This document shows positions 7,418 to 13,863 of a stretch of 16,360 nucleotides of DNA, piece by piece. Source of the DNA: an uncultured Clostridium sp. (lineage in GTDB: Bacteria; Bacillota; Clostridia; Clostridiales; Clostridiaceae); assembly GCA_934746785.1 (NCBI GenBank), contig CAKVFO010000075.1:1-16360 (forward strand), read 5' to 3'. A program made the translations under genes and the position numbers. The notes under the pieces were generated by a model. That model was not told where the DNA came from and did not search any database. It saw only the letters and a program-made list of their open reading frames with translations. The stretch's first letter is position 1. Each line of letters starts with the position of its first letter.

Positions 7418-7658
7418 GCGAGATTTTCTCTTAAGGATAGTATATTTTCCTTGGGAGTTTTTCTGTATTGAGAGTGGATTTAGAATGCAGGAATGCAGAA
7501 GTTAGTTTTTCTCTTAGGGCTAGTATATTTTTCTTGAGAGTCTTTCTGTATTGAATATGTATTTAGAATGCAGAAGTTAGTTTTTCTCTTAAGGCTAGTA
7601 TATTTTTCTTGAGAGTCTTTCTGTATTGAATATGTATTTAGAATGCAGGAATGAAGGA
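7418..7658. repeat. Three tandem copies of a 75-83-bp repeat
   Basis: Copies run 7418-7500 (83 bp), 7501-7575 and 7576-7650 (75 bp each). The second and third differ at only about two positions; the first is more diverged and carries an extra GAATGCAG. Each contains TTTTCTCTTA, TAGTATAT, CTTGAGAG, TCTGTATTGA and TTTAGAATGCAG in order. I find no open reading frame or RNA gene in it. A related 44-bp segment recurs at 8692-8735, and an inverted relative at 7784-7845. Confidence 0.9.
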
Positions 7659-7845
7659 TGAAACTCTTGCAGAGTTTCTTTAATTATATGGGGACTGGAA
7701 CGGACAGGCCCCCCAGCAATAAATTTGGAATTAAAATATATATTTAATTCCAAATTCTAAGAGCCTGCGATTTAGAATTTTGTTCCTTCATTCCTGCATT
7801 CTAAAAAGTCTTTGATTTCAGATAATCTCTCAAGAAAAGTACACC
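7593..7845. repeat. Large imperfect inverted repeat with GC-rich hairpin core (MITE-like)
   Basis: The last copy of the direct repeat (about 7593-7658) is matched by an inverted relative at 7784-7845. The inner 22 bp (7637-7658 with 7784-7805) are perfectly complementary. The 125 bp between hold nested hairpins: GAAACTCT/AGAGTTTC at 7660-7678 with a 3-nt loop, and a 14-bp stem at 7722-7735/7743-7756 with loop ATATATA. Between them is an unusually GC-rich patch at 7690-7716 where GGGG and CCCC can pair. No coding sequence fits. The form resembles a non-autonomous mobile or REP-like element; I see no certain target-site duplication. Confidence 0.7.
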
Positions 7846-7897
7846 CTCATCCCCAAGTACACTTCCTTCTAAATTCAATTCCAAGTTCTTAAATTAA

Positions 7898-8617
7898 TTA
7901 CTTTAAATCAATCCCATGATGATGAGCACATGCATCATTAGGTGAGAATTCATTTAAGTTATTATTTTTATAAGCTTCAACATTATCTTGAATAGTTCCT
8001 TCAACAGCCTTAAACACTTTAATACCTTGAGCATTTAAACCATTTATAGCTCCTCTTCCTATTCCACCAACTACTACAGCATCAACCTTTTCGTTACATA
8101 AAGCTTTCATAGGCTGACAGTGTCCATGTTCATGACCTAAATCTCCATTTCCTATAGCTCTTACTTCACCTTTTTCTAGATCACATACTACAAACATAGG
8201 TGCAGTACCAAAATGTCCATAAGGAACACTTTCTAAACCTAAATTATTATTAACTGGAAAACATATTTTCATTTTCAAATCCTCCTCTTGAATACTTTTA
8301 TAGTAACAATTATTATTTTTACATGCACAATTACATTTAAAAGAAACCTTATCATTATTCTTAATGCTGTCAATAGTATCCTTTGCCTTATCTAAAGTTT
8401 CATATTTTAGTTTATAAACTATTTTATATCCACGCTTGTATCCTTCAATCAGGTTACATTCTTTTAAAATCTTTAAATGTTGTGATACAGCTGCTTCAGT
8501 AAGATTTATATGTTTTGCAATACCTTTAGCACATATATTTCTTTCTGAAATAATATTCAATATCTTTATTCTATTTTCATCAGATAGTGCTTTAAAAACT
8601 TTTATATCATTTAACAT
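7898..8617 (-). CDS. ArsR-family HTH regulator fused to a NifX/MTH1175-like domain
   Basis: A 239-residue, two-domain protein. Residues 1-80 are an ArsR/SmtB winged helix (FKALSDENRIKILNII, recognition region LTEAAVSQHLKILKE at 39-53, then the beta wing). A Cys-rich linker follows (Cys95, 97, 99, 104). From Met116 the protein is a dinitrogenase iron-molybdenum-cofactor-binding-type domain (KICFPVNN, YGHFGTAPMFVVCD, VVVGGIGRGAINGL), with a His/Cys-rich loop GHEHGHC and tail CAHHHG. ArsR proteins usually repress their own genes until metal or another ligand binds; the classic ELCVCDL metal site is absent. The attached domain may sense an Fe-S cluster, metal or redox state, which is inference. 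AGAGG lies before the ATG at 8617. An operator-like repeat overlaps the promoter. No nif genes are nearby. Confidence 0.85.
   Translation of the reverse strand: MLNDIKVFKALSDENRIKILNIISERNICAKGIAKHINLTEAAVSQHLKILKECNLIEGYKRGYKIVYKLKYETLDKAKDTIDSIKNNDKVSFKCNCACKNNNCYYKSIQEEDLKMKICFPVNNNLGLESVPYGHFGTAPMFVVCDLEKGEVRAIGNGDLGHEHGHCQPMKALCNEKVDAVVVGGIGRGAINGLNAQGIKVFKAVEGTIQDNVEAYKNNNLNEFSPNDACAHHHGIDLK
8270..8287 (-). promoter_or_regulatory. Internal ribosome-binding site and in-frame start for the NifX-like domain alone
   Basis: On the - strand GAGGAGG (8287-8281) lies eight bases before an in-frame ATG (8272). Translation from it would give a separate 124-residue protein containing only the NifX/MTH1175-like domain (7898-8272). 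The motif is stronger than the ribosome-binding site at the full-length start. In the fusion these bases encode the linker residues QEEDLK. Confidence 0.6.
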
Positions 8618-8634
8618 AGCATACCTCTTTTTTC

Positions 8635-8684
8635 AATTAAGTATTTCCTTAATTAAATTATACTCCCTTCCATTTACTTTTCAA
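8635..8684 (-). promoter_or_regulatory. Promoter and operator-like inverted repeat of the ArsR-NifX gene
   Basis: On the - strand TTGAAA (8684-8679), a 16-bp spacer and TATAAT (8662-8657) form a good promoter. Directly after the -10 box is a perfect inverted repeat AATTAAG-N6-CTTAATT (8635-8654), covering the expected transcription start. This is a typical position for autorepression by an ArsR-type protein. Confidence 0.6.
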
Positions 8685-9375
8685 GCATAAAAATGTAGTT
8701 ATGAAATCTTTTCTTAGTGATAGTATATTTTCCTTATTCTTATTTTTCAATATATAATTTACTTCAGTATTAAAGATGTCAGGATAACTTTGAGCGTAAA
8801 ACTGGGTATCAGTCATCCAGCCAAAGGAAAATTCATCATCATCTTGAGATTCACTTTGAACTTTCACATGTATATTATTATTATTATTGTAATTTCCCTT
8901 TATAATTTCTCTCTCCATTGTAAAATCATTATTATCATGAACATACTTTTCACATAACTTATCCCACACACTTGTCTTTACATTCCAAGCATACATAGAA
9001 ATTTTATTTCCATCCTCTGCATGACCAGTCCATTTAATCTTAACTGACCCTGAATCAGGTATAGCTTCGTCTATTTTTATTGTGAATTTTTCATAAGGTA
9101 TATCTTGAGATTTTTCTTCTAAGTAATTTTTATCTTGAGCATTTATTAAATTATATTCTCCCTTATTTAATTCTTTTTCCCCATTTTCAGCCAACGTATT
9201 TTCCATAGAAGATACCACATTTTTAACTACAGAAACGCCATTATCAATTGTTTCTGCTTTGGCTGTTATACTTGTGATATTTCCTAATGAAACAACACTT
9301 ACTATAAAAATTTCTACTATATTAAAAAAAAATACCCTTACTTCCCCAAATCCACTTACAATTACATTCCCTCAC
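8658..9375 (-). pseudogene. 5' remnant of a secreted metallophosphoesterase gene
   Basis: An open frame runs from at least 9218 (GTG) to 8658, and stays open upstream to include a hydrophobic signal-peptide core (IFIVSVVSLGNITSITAKAE). No start codon lies in that frame. A GTG at 9373-9375 is in frame with it only if the T9 tract (- strand, 9332-9324) is read as T10, so a one-base slip has probably disabled the start. The middle is a beta-rich domain (IKIDEAIPDSGSVKIKWTGH, then MYAWN). It ends in FSFGWMTDTQFYAQSYPDIF, the opening strand of calcineurin-like phosphoesterases of clostridial secreted proteins. The catalytic domain then stops: the last 20 or so codons derive from the repeat at 8692-8735. 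Most of the original gene is missing. Confidence 0.7.
8692..8735. repeat. Dispersed copy of the 7409-7452 repeat segment
   Basis: Ungapped comparison with 7409-7452 shows 36 of 44 bases identical, including an uninterrupted run GATAGTATATTTTCCTT at the end. It lies exactly where the metallophosphoesterase remnant loses homology to its family, suggesting the repeat marks the deletion or insertion junction. Confidence 0.8.
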
Positions 9376-9396
9376 TCCAAACTACAGTTAAATAGA

Positions 9397-10074
9397 CTAA
9401 ATTATTTCTTTAGATAAAATTGAAATTATTCCTATTATAAATAAGAATACAAATATTGATATAATCAATTCTACATTACTTAAGTTTTCATTTTCCGTAT
9501 TCAAACAAATCCTTCGATTATTTACTAACTCTTCTTCTACCCCCTCATCAGCAGCTTCTATAATTCTAGCATACTTATTTATTTTTTTTATTCTCTTTTT
9601 TATACTTTTAACCACACCGTTATCCATACCTAATGAATTACTTAATATTACTATATCACTATATTCTATCTGCTTTTTTATTTTTTTAGCAGTATTCTTG
9701 AAATATATTTCTGCCCTTCGTGAATCAATAATATTTATAACTTTATTCTGCTTTAAAATTTTACCTATTAATATGTTGTTAAAGGAATTTATAAATTTCT
9801 CAGTTTCTCCTCTGCCATTATATTCAACTATAATTCGGTTTGGCATATATTCTATTACTATAAAATTTAATAATTCCTCATTAAAAATGTCAGTATCCTT
9901 TCTATGTATAACAACTATATTCTTAGCCCTTTCTATAATTTCTTTCTTCCCACATTCAAATAATACAATTACAACTAACTCATTTTCAACTTCCCCGCTT
10001 TTTAAAAATAAGTTGATTAACGAAGTTTTTCCTGAGCCTAAAAAACCTAAAACTATATCAAGTTTTATCTCCAT
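9397..10074 (-). CDS. Degenerate CobW-like P-loop protein with C-terminal membrane helix
   Basis: A 225-residue protein. The N-terminus has an intact Walker A of the G3E/CobW GTPase type (GFLGSGKTSLIN, 10-21). IIVEYNGRGETEKF (about 80-93) aligns with the family's IxVExSGxGxP segment, and INIIDSRRAEIYF with its VxVVDA strand. The NKxD base-recognition motif is replaced by NSLGMD, and the CxCC metal motif of CobW chaperones is not present. Residues about 202-220 form a hydrophobic helix near the end, so the protein may be membrane-anchored. Normal CobW proteins are 300-400 residues with a C-terminal domain that is missing here. AAAGGGGA precedes the ATG. No cobalamin, zinc or permease partner gene lies beside it. 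It may be a divergent clostridial subfamily rather than a true metallochaperone. Confidence 0.65.
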   Translation of the reverse strand: MEIKLDIVLGFLGSGKTSLINLFLKSGEVENELVVIVLFECGKKEIIERAKNIVVIHRKDTDIFNEELLNFIVIEYMPNRIIVEYNGRGETEKFINSFNNILIGKILKQNKVINIIDSRRAEIYFKNTAKKIKKQIEYSDIVILSNSLGMDNGVVKSIKKRIKKINKYARIIEAADEGVEEELVNNRRICLNTENENLSNVELIISIFVFLFIIGIISILSKEII

Positions 10075-10183
10075 AGCTTTCCCCTTTTATATATACTCTC
10101 ATAAATAACCTAAAAATTATATATATATAATAACATAATTATACTATTTTTCCACACAAAACTTTTTATTTCCTACACGTTTA

Positions 10184-10219
10184 AAAAGTACCTAAGATTC
10201 ACAAATCTTAGGTACTTTT
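10184..10219 (-). terminator. Rho-independent terminator after the 118-residue gene
   Basis: A perfect 16-bp stem (10184-10199 with 10204-10219) has a 4-nt CACA loop and is flanked by T-runs on both strands. It starts three bases past the stop codon at 10222. The neighbouring stretch 10075-10183 is AT-rich leader of the CobW-like gene with a possible TATAAT (10143-10138) but no clear -35 box. Confidence 0.88.
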
Positions 10220-10221
10220 AA

Positions 10222-10578
10222 CTATCTAGAAAAATATTGAGCAAAAGAAGCTCGTCTTCTTTTATTTATATGATTTACCGCTCTCATTTTAAATCTTTCA
10301 AACTCTTTATATTTATAGAAGTTTTCTAAATCTATTAATAAAAAGAAAGAATCAACTATTAAATACTTTAAATCTCTTAAATCATTTATCTTTTCTTCTT
10401 CAACTTCTATAGTATCACTTTCAGCCTTCAAGCTTTCAAATATATCTTTATATTCAATAAGCTTTCTTTCTACCATTTCATTATATTCCTCTAAGTTTCC
10501 TTCAAGAAGCCCCTCTATAAAAGAATTAAAAGTTGAATCTATCATTTTGTATTTCTCATATGTTTCAATTAGTTTCAT
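10222..10578 (-). CDS. Hypothetical helical protein, 118 residues
   Basis: I do not recognise this protein. It has no signal peptide, Cys pair or known motif. It is predicted to be mostly alpha-helical, with an acidic middle (EVEEEKIND, about 58-66), a hydrophobic helix around 72-83 too short and charged at its edges to be a convincing membrane span, and a strongly basic end (NKRRRASFAQYFSR). Coding is supported by a GGAAGGAAG ribosome-binding site before the ATG and an excellent terminator immediately downstream. It is a single-gene unit divergent from the nitroreductase gene; the two share a 135-bp AT-rich promoter region. Confidence 0.75.
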   Translation of the reverse strand: MKLIETYEKYKMIDSTFNSFIEGLLEGNLEEYNEMVERKLIEYKDIFESLKAESDTIEVEEEKINDLRDLKYLIVDSFFLLIDLENFYKYKEFERFKMRAVNHINKRRRASFAQYFSR

Positions 10579-10713
10579 AAACTACTTCCTTCCTTTTCTA
10601 AGAACATATTACTCATATTATCTTTACTATAATAACATATCAGTGAATGTCTTTCATTATAATATTACTATGTGTTAATATTATAATATAATGTAATTTT
10701 AAGGGGTGTTATT

Positions 10714-11235
10714 ATGAATACAGTTTTAGAAAATATATTAACTAGAAGAAGTATACGTTCTTTTAAAGAAAAACAGATAAAAGATAAAGATCTTGAAATG
10801 ATTATAAAGGCAGGTACATATGCTCCAAGCGGAATGAACAAACAAAGCTGGAAATTCACAGCTATTCAAAATAAAGAAAAGATACAAGAACTTGCAAAGG
10901 TTATTCGTGAAGCTTTAGGAAGAGATGAAAGTTATAACATGTATAGTCCTGTTACTATCATTCTAGTATCTAACGATAAAGATAATACAAATGGGCTTGC
11001 AGACTGCTCATGTGCCCTTGAAAATATATTTTTAATGGCAAACTCTTTAGGTATAGGTTCATGCTGGATTAATCAATTAAAAACAATATGCGATGAACCT
11101 AAAGTCAGAAAACTTTTAAATGAATTTGAAATTCCAGATAACCATATTGTTTGGGGAATTGCAGCTTTAGGCTACGCTGCTTCTCAGCCAAAAGAACATA
11201 TTATTAAAGAAGGTATAGTTAAAATAATTAAATAA
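10714..11235 (+). CDS. Nitroreductase-family flavoprotein
   Basis: A 173-residue protein with the hallmarks of the FMN-dependent nitroreductase family. RRSIRSFKEK (12-21) binds the FMN phosphate, and APSGMNKQSWKF (37-48) forms the family's second conserved loop. ENIFLMANSLGIGSCWINQL (around 103-122) and GIAALGYA near the end complete the fold. Such enzymes form homodimers in the cytoplasm and transfer electrons from NAD(P)H to nitroaromatics, quinones or other acceptors. The physiological acceptor is unknown, and at 173 residues it is at the short end of the family. AAGGGGTG sits a few bases before the ATG. It is monocistronic and convergent with the acetyltransferase gene. A TATAAT at 10682-10687 is a likely -10 box, but I see no good -35. 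Confidence 0.88.
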   Translation: MNTVLENILTRRSIRSFKEKQIKDKDLEMIIKAGTYAPSGMNKQSWKFTAIQNKEKIQELAKVIREALGRDESYNMYSPVTIILVSNDKDNTNGLADCSCALENIFLMANSLGIGSCWINQLKTICDEPKVRKLLNEFEIPDNHIVWGIAALGYAASQPKEHIIKEGIVKIIK

Positions 11236-11275
11236 GGACAAAATGGATTAGCTTTCAGTTCTAGCTGTCAATTTA

Positions 11276-11367
11276 AAGAAGCTTATATAAAATTTTTAAC
11301 CTACGATTTGCCTTGCAAAGTGTTGAAAATTTTGCTATAAGCCTCTTCATTTTATCTTTTTTTGATA
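11276..11367. terminator. Stem-loop terminator between convergent genes
   Basis: Left arm 11276-11300 and right arm 11322-11348 pair over about 20 bp with a mismatch and a small bulge (GCTTATA...AAAATTTT...AAC against its complement), around a loop of about 21 nt. TTTATCTTTTTTT follows on the + strand, so it can end the nitroreductase transcript. The downstream 17-mer TTTTATCTTTTTTTGAT is shared exactly with 1975-1991. Confidence 0.65.
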
Positions 11368-11397
11368 TCAGAACATCTTTTTGGGTATATACCTTAT

Positions 11398-12168
11398 CTA
11401 CCAAATAAGCTGAGTTTTTTCTGCAAACTTAGTAAATCCAAGCCTTATATATAATCTTTCTGCTTCTCCCTTTTCTTCTGATATCAAATAGGTATACTCT
11501 ATTCCCCTCTTATGATTTTCCTCTAATATTTTATTTATCATATAGCTGCCAAACCCCTTGCCTCTGTATCTTTTAAGTATTCCTACATCTTCTATCTTAC
11601 ATATTTTATCAATTCTAAGAACTTCACAAGAGCCTATAGGTTTATTATTACAATAACATATATAAGCTTCTAAATTATTTTTACTATCCTTATAAGATTT
11701 TATTTTTCTCTTTATCCTGTAAAGAGAATAAGACCTGCCTAATATTTTTTCATTATCTTTTACATTCACATCTATAAGATTTTTAAACTCAGAACTGCTT
11801 TTAACATCTTTTAAAAATACCTGCCCCTCTTGGTCTAAATTACTGTAATTCATACTCTCTATTAATAAATAATTAAACCTATCAACTCTTTTGGGCCTTT
11901 TTATAAGAATTTTAATTATATCCTCAGATACATATTCATTTATCTCTATATTTAAAAAATGCTTTTTCTTCTCCTTAAATATTTTAAATTTATTATTTAT
12001 TATATTAATTAATTCATTATCATCTATATATTTATTTATCACTGATACATTGCTTGTATATGTATCTCTAAACATTTCATCTCTAAATTCTATATGATTT
12101 TCGAACTCTTTTTCTTCTGCAAAACATCTTATATATTCTAATTCCATGTTTTTTAATTTATTAATCAT
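11398..12168 (-). CDS. GNAT-family N-acetyltransferase
   Basis: A 256-residue cytoplasmic protein. The GNAT fold occupies about residues 130-256. ICYCNNKPIGSCEVLRI gives strands 2-3, IEDVGILKRYRGKGFGSYMI contains the acetyl-CoA pyrophosphate loop (R-Y-R-G-K-G-F-G), and AERLYIRLGFTKF is the usual C-terminal signature. The first 130 residues are a separate, unrecognised Lys/Ile/Asn-rich region, possibly a degenerate second GNAT-like domain. The acetyl acceptor cannot be inferred. Start at 12168 is supported by AAGGTGG about a dozen bases upstream; a second Met at residue 8 is possible. The gene stands alone between the nitroreductase and the trk operon, and a read-through contribution from trkH is unlikely given the terminator at 12368-12436. 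Confidence 0.8.
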   Translation of the reverse strand: MINKLKNMELEYIRCFAEEKEFENHIEFRDEMFRDTYTSNVSVINKYIDDNELINIINNKFKIFKEKKKHFLNIEINEYVSEDIIKILIKRPKRVDRFNYLLIESMNYSNLDQEGQVFLKDVKSSSEFKNLIDVNVKDNEKILGRSYSLYRIKRKIKSYKDSKNNLEAYICYCNNKPIGSCEVLRIDKICKIEDVGILKRYRGKGFGSYMINKILEENHKRGIEYTYLISEEKGEAERLYIRLGFTKFAEKTQLIW

Positions 12169-12199
12169 TAACTTGTGTCCACCTTGTTTAATAGTTAAA

Positions 12200-12254
12200 T
12201 TAATTAAATATATTTTACCATATTTTTTATATTTTAAAATGTATATTTAATTAA
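12200..12254. repeat. 13-bp inverted repeat upstream of the GNAT gene, possible operator
   Basis: TTAATTAAATATA (12200-12212) and its exact complement (12242-12254) lie 29 nt apart, 30-90 bases before the acetyltransferase start, where its promoter should be (possible -10 TAAAAT on the - strand within the interval). AT-only composition makes chance formation fairly likely. Confidence 0.3.
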
Positions 12255-12347
12255 AAGAATCACACACTATTAAAGACCTTACTAAACCTACAATTTTTTT
12301 ATTTTAACTGCATGAATAAAAATTCACAACACTAAATTCCATATAAT

Positions 12348-12369
12348 ATGAAAGTAATATAACTTTCAT
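12348..12369. repeat. 8-bp hairpin next to the trkH terminator
   Basis: ATGAAAGT and ACTTTCAT enclose a six-base spacer (AATATA). It abuts the large terminator hairpin, giving two stem-loops in a row at the 3' end of the trk transcript. Confidence 0.4.
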
Positions 12370-12436
12370 GGAAAAAGACATATTAAAAAGACTGTATCAA
12401 CTTAGATACAGCCTTTCTTAATATGTCTTTTTCCAT
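12368..12436 (-). terminator. Terminator of the trkA-trkH operon, with arms extending into trkH
   Basis: The core is CTGTATC-loop-GATACAG with T-run on the - strand, a standard terminator. The pairing continues outward: 12369-12384 is the exact complement of 12420-12435, giving arms of about 30 bp around a 6-nt loop, with a few internal mismatches. The outer right arm consists of the last codons of trkH (Trp-Lys-Lys-Thr-Tyr-stop), so the stop codon lies in the stem. Confidence 0.85.
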
Positions 12437-13863
12437 ACTGATCTGCTAAATATTATAAGCATTGGATATATCTCTAATCTTCCTGCAAGCATACAGAAAG
12501 ATAGTACTGTCTTGCTTAGGTCAGAGAAGGCTGCAAAATTCCCTGTTGGACCTACAAGTTCCAATCCTGGACCTATATTACTTAATGTAGTAATTACTGA
12601 TGTACTTGTTGTTATTAAGTCAAATCCATCAAAAGAAATTATAAACATTGCAATTAATGCTATTACTGCATAGGCTGCAATAAATAAGAATACTCCTGAT
12701 ATAGTTTCTTCCCCTACAACTTTTCCGTCAATCTTAACACTTTGAATTCTCTTTGGATGAAGTATTTTATTTATTTCTCTCTTTATAGCCTTCATTATAA
12801 TTACTATTCTTATAGTCTTAATACCTCCACCAGTAGAACCTGCCATAGCTCCAACTAGCATTAAAAATACTATAAGCATTTTACTTACTGTAGGCCATAA
12901 ATTAAAATCTGCAGTTGCATATCCTGTTGATGTAACAATAGATGCTACTTGGAAGGAACTTGCCCTTATAGCTTCTGTAAAATTATATCCATAAATTTTT
13001 AAAATATTGATAGTTATTAATACAATTGCTGAAACAATTATTAATAAATAATATTTTAATTCTTCATTCCTTAATGCATTTTTTATATTACCTTTTAAAA
13101 GCTGATAATATAAGGCAAAATTCACACCAAATATAATCATAAATATAGTTATAATCCATTCAACTGCTGGACTATTAAATCCTGCCACACTAGAATTCAT
13201 ATTTGAAAATCCACCAGTTCCAGCTGTACCTAATGCATGTATTACTGCATCAAATAAAGATAATCCTGCCATCATAAGTAATATAGTTTCTACTACAGTT
13301 AATACAAAATATATTATGTAAAGAATCTTTGCTGTCTCCTTAATCTTAGGAACTATCTTTCCTGGATTAGGTCCTGGACTCTCTGCTCTTAAAAGATGTA
13401 TTGTACTTGAACCTAAGGATGGTATTAAAGCAATCATAAATATTAATACACCCATTCCTCCTATCCAGTGAGTAAAACTTCTCCAGAATATAATACTTTT
13501 AGATAGGCATTCTACATCAGTTAATATAGTTGCACCTGTTGTTGTAAAACCTGATACTGTTTCAAAAAACGCATCTACAAAAGATGGAATGGAACCATCT
13601 ATTACAAAAGGAAGTGCACCTATAATAGAAATAACAATCCAAACTATACCTACTGTTAAAAAACCTTCTTTAGCATACATCTGCTGCTTTTCACTTTTTA
13701 TTCTTGTTAAGAAAAAAGCTAATATACCCGATATTAATACTGTCAGCATAAAAGGAATTACATTTTCTCCATAATAGACAGCAACCATAAAAGGTATAAA
13801 TAAAAGCATGGTTTCATATCTTAATACATTTCCTATGACTTTAAGTGCTAATTTGTAATTCAT
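12418..13863 (-). CDS. trkH: TrkH potassium-uptake membrane subunit
   Basis: A 481-residue integral membrane subunit of the Trk/Ktr K+ uptake system, full length. The four selectivity-filter loops are visible: SGFTTTGAT (104-112), GTAGTGGFS (212-220), SIVTSTGYA (308-316) and TTLSNIGPG (425-433). Each carries the glycine that lines the filter. AGSTGGGIKT (341-350) is the intramembrane gate region, and GRLEIYP (461-467) is the C-terminal signature. Its start codon overlaps the trkA stop (TAATG, one shared base), so the two are translationally coupled; GGAGGTG lies inside the end of trkA. The RCK subunit TrkA, encoded just upstream, gates it by binding nucleotide at the cytoplasmic face. Confidence 0.96.
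   Translation of the reverse strand: MNYKLALKVIGNVLRYETMLLFIPFMVAVYYGENVIPFMLTVLISGILAFFLTRIKSEKQQMYAKEGFLTVGIVWIVISIIGALPFVIDGSIPSFVDAFFETVSGFTTTGATILTDVECLSKSIIFWRSFTHWIGGMGVLIFMIALIPSLGSSTIHLLRAESPGPNPGKIVPKIKETAKILYIIYFVLTVVETILLMMAGLSLFDAVIHALGTAGTGGFSNMNSSVAGFNSPAVEWIITIFMIIFGVNFALYYQLLKGNIKNALRNEELKYYLLIIVSAIVLITINILKIYGYNFTEAIRASSFQVASIVTSTGYATADFNLWPTVSKMLIVFLMLVGAMAGSTGGGIKTIRIVIIMKAIKREINKILHPKRIQSVKIDGKVVGEETISGVFLFIAAYAVIALIAMFIISFDGFDLITTSTSVITTLSNIGPGLELVGPTGNFAAFSDLSKTVLSFCMLAGRLEIYPMLIIFSRSVWKKTY

Noticed and set aside
7418..7650. CRISPR array.
   Set aside because: Units are contiguous and nearly identical with no unique spacers, and no cas genes are present.
7686..7720. GC-rich patch as a tRNA or small RNA gene.
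   Set aside because: No cloverleaf or recognisable RNA consensus; only short GGGG/CCCC pairing. Described as part of the inverted repeat instead.
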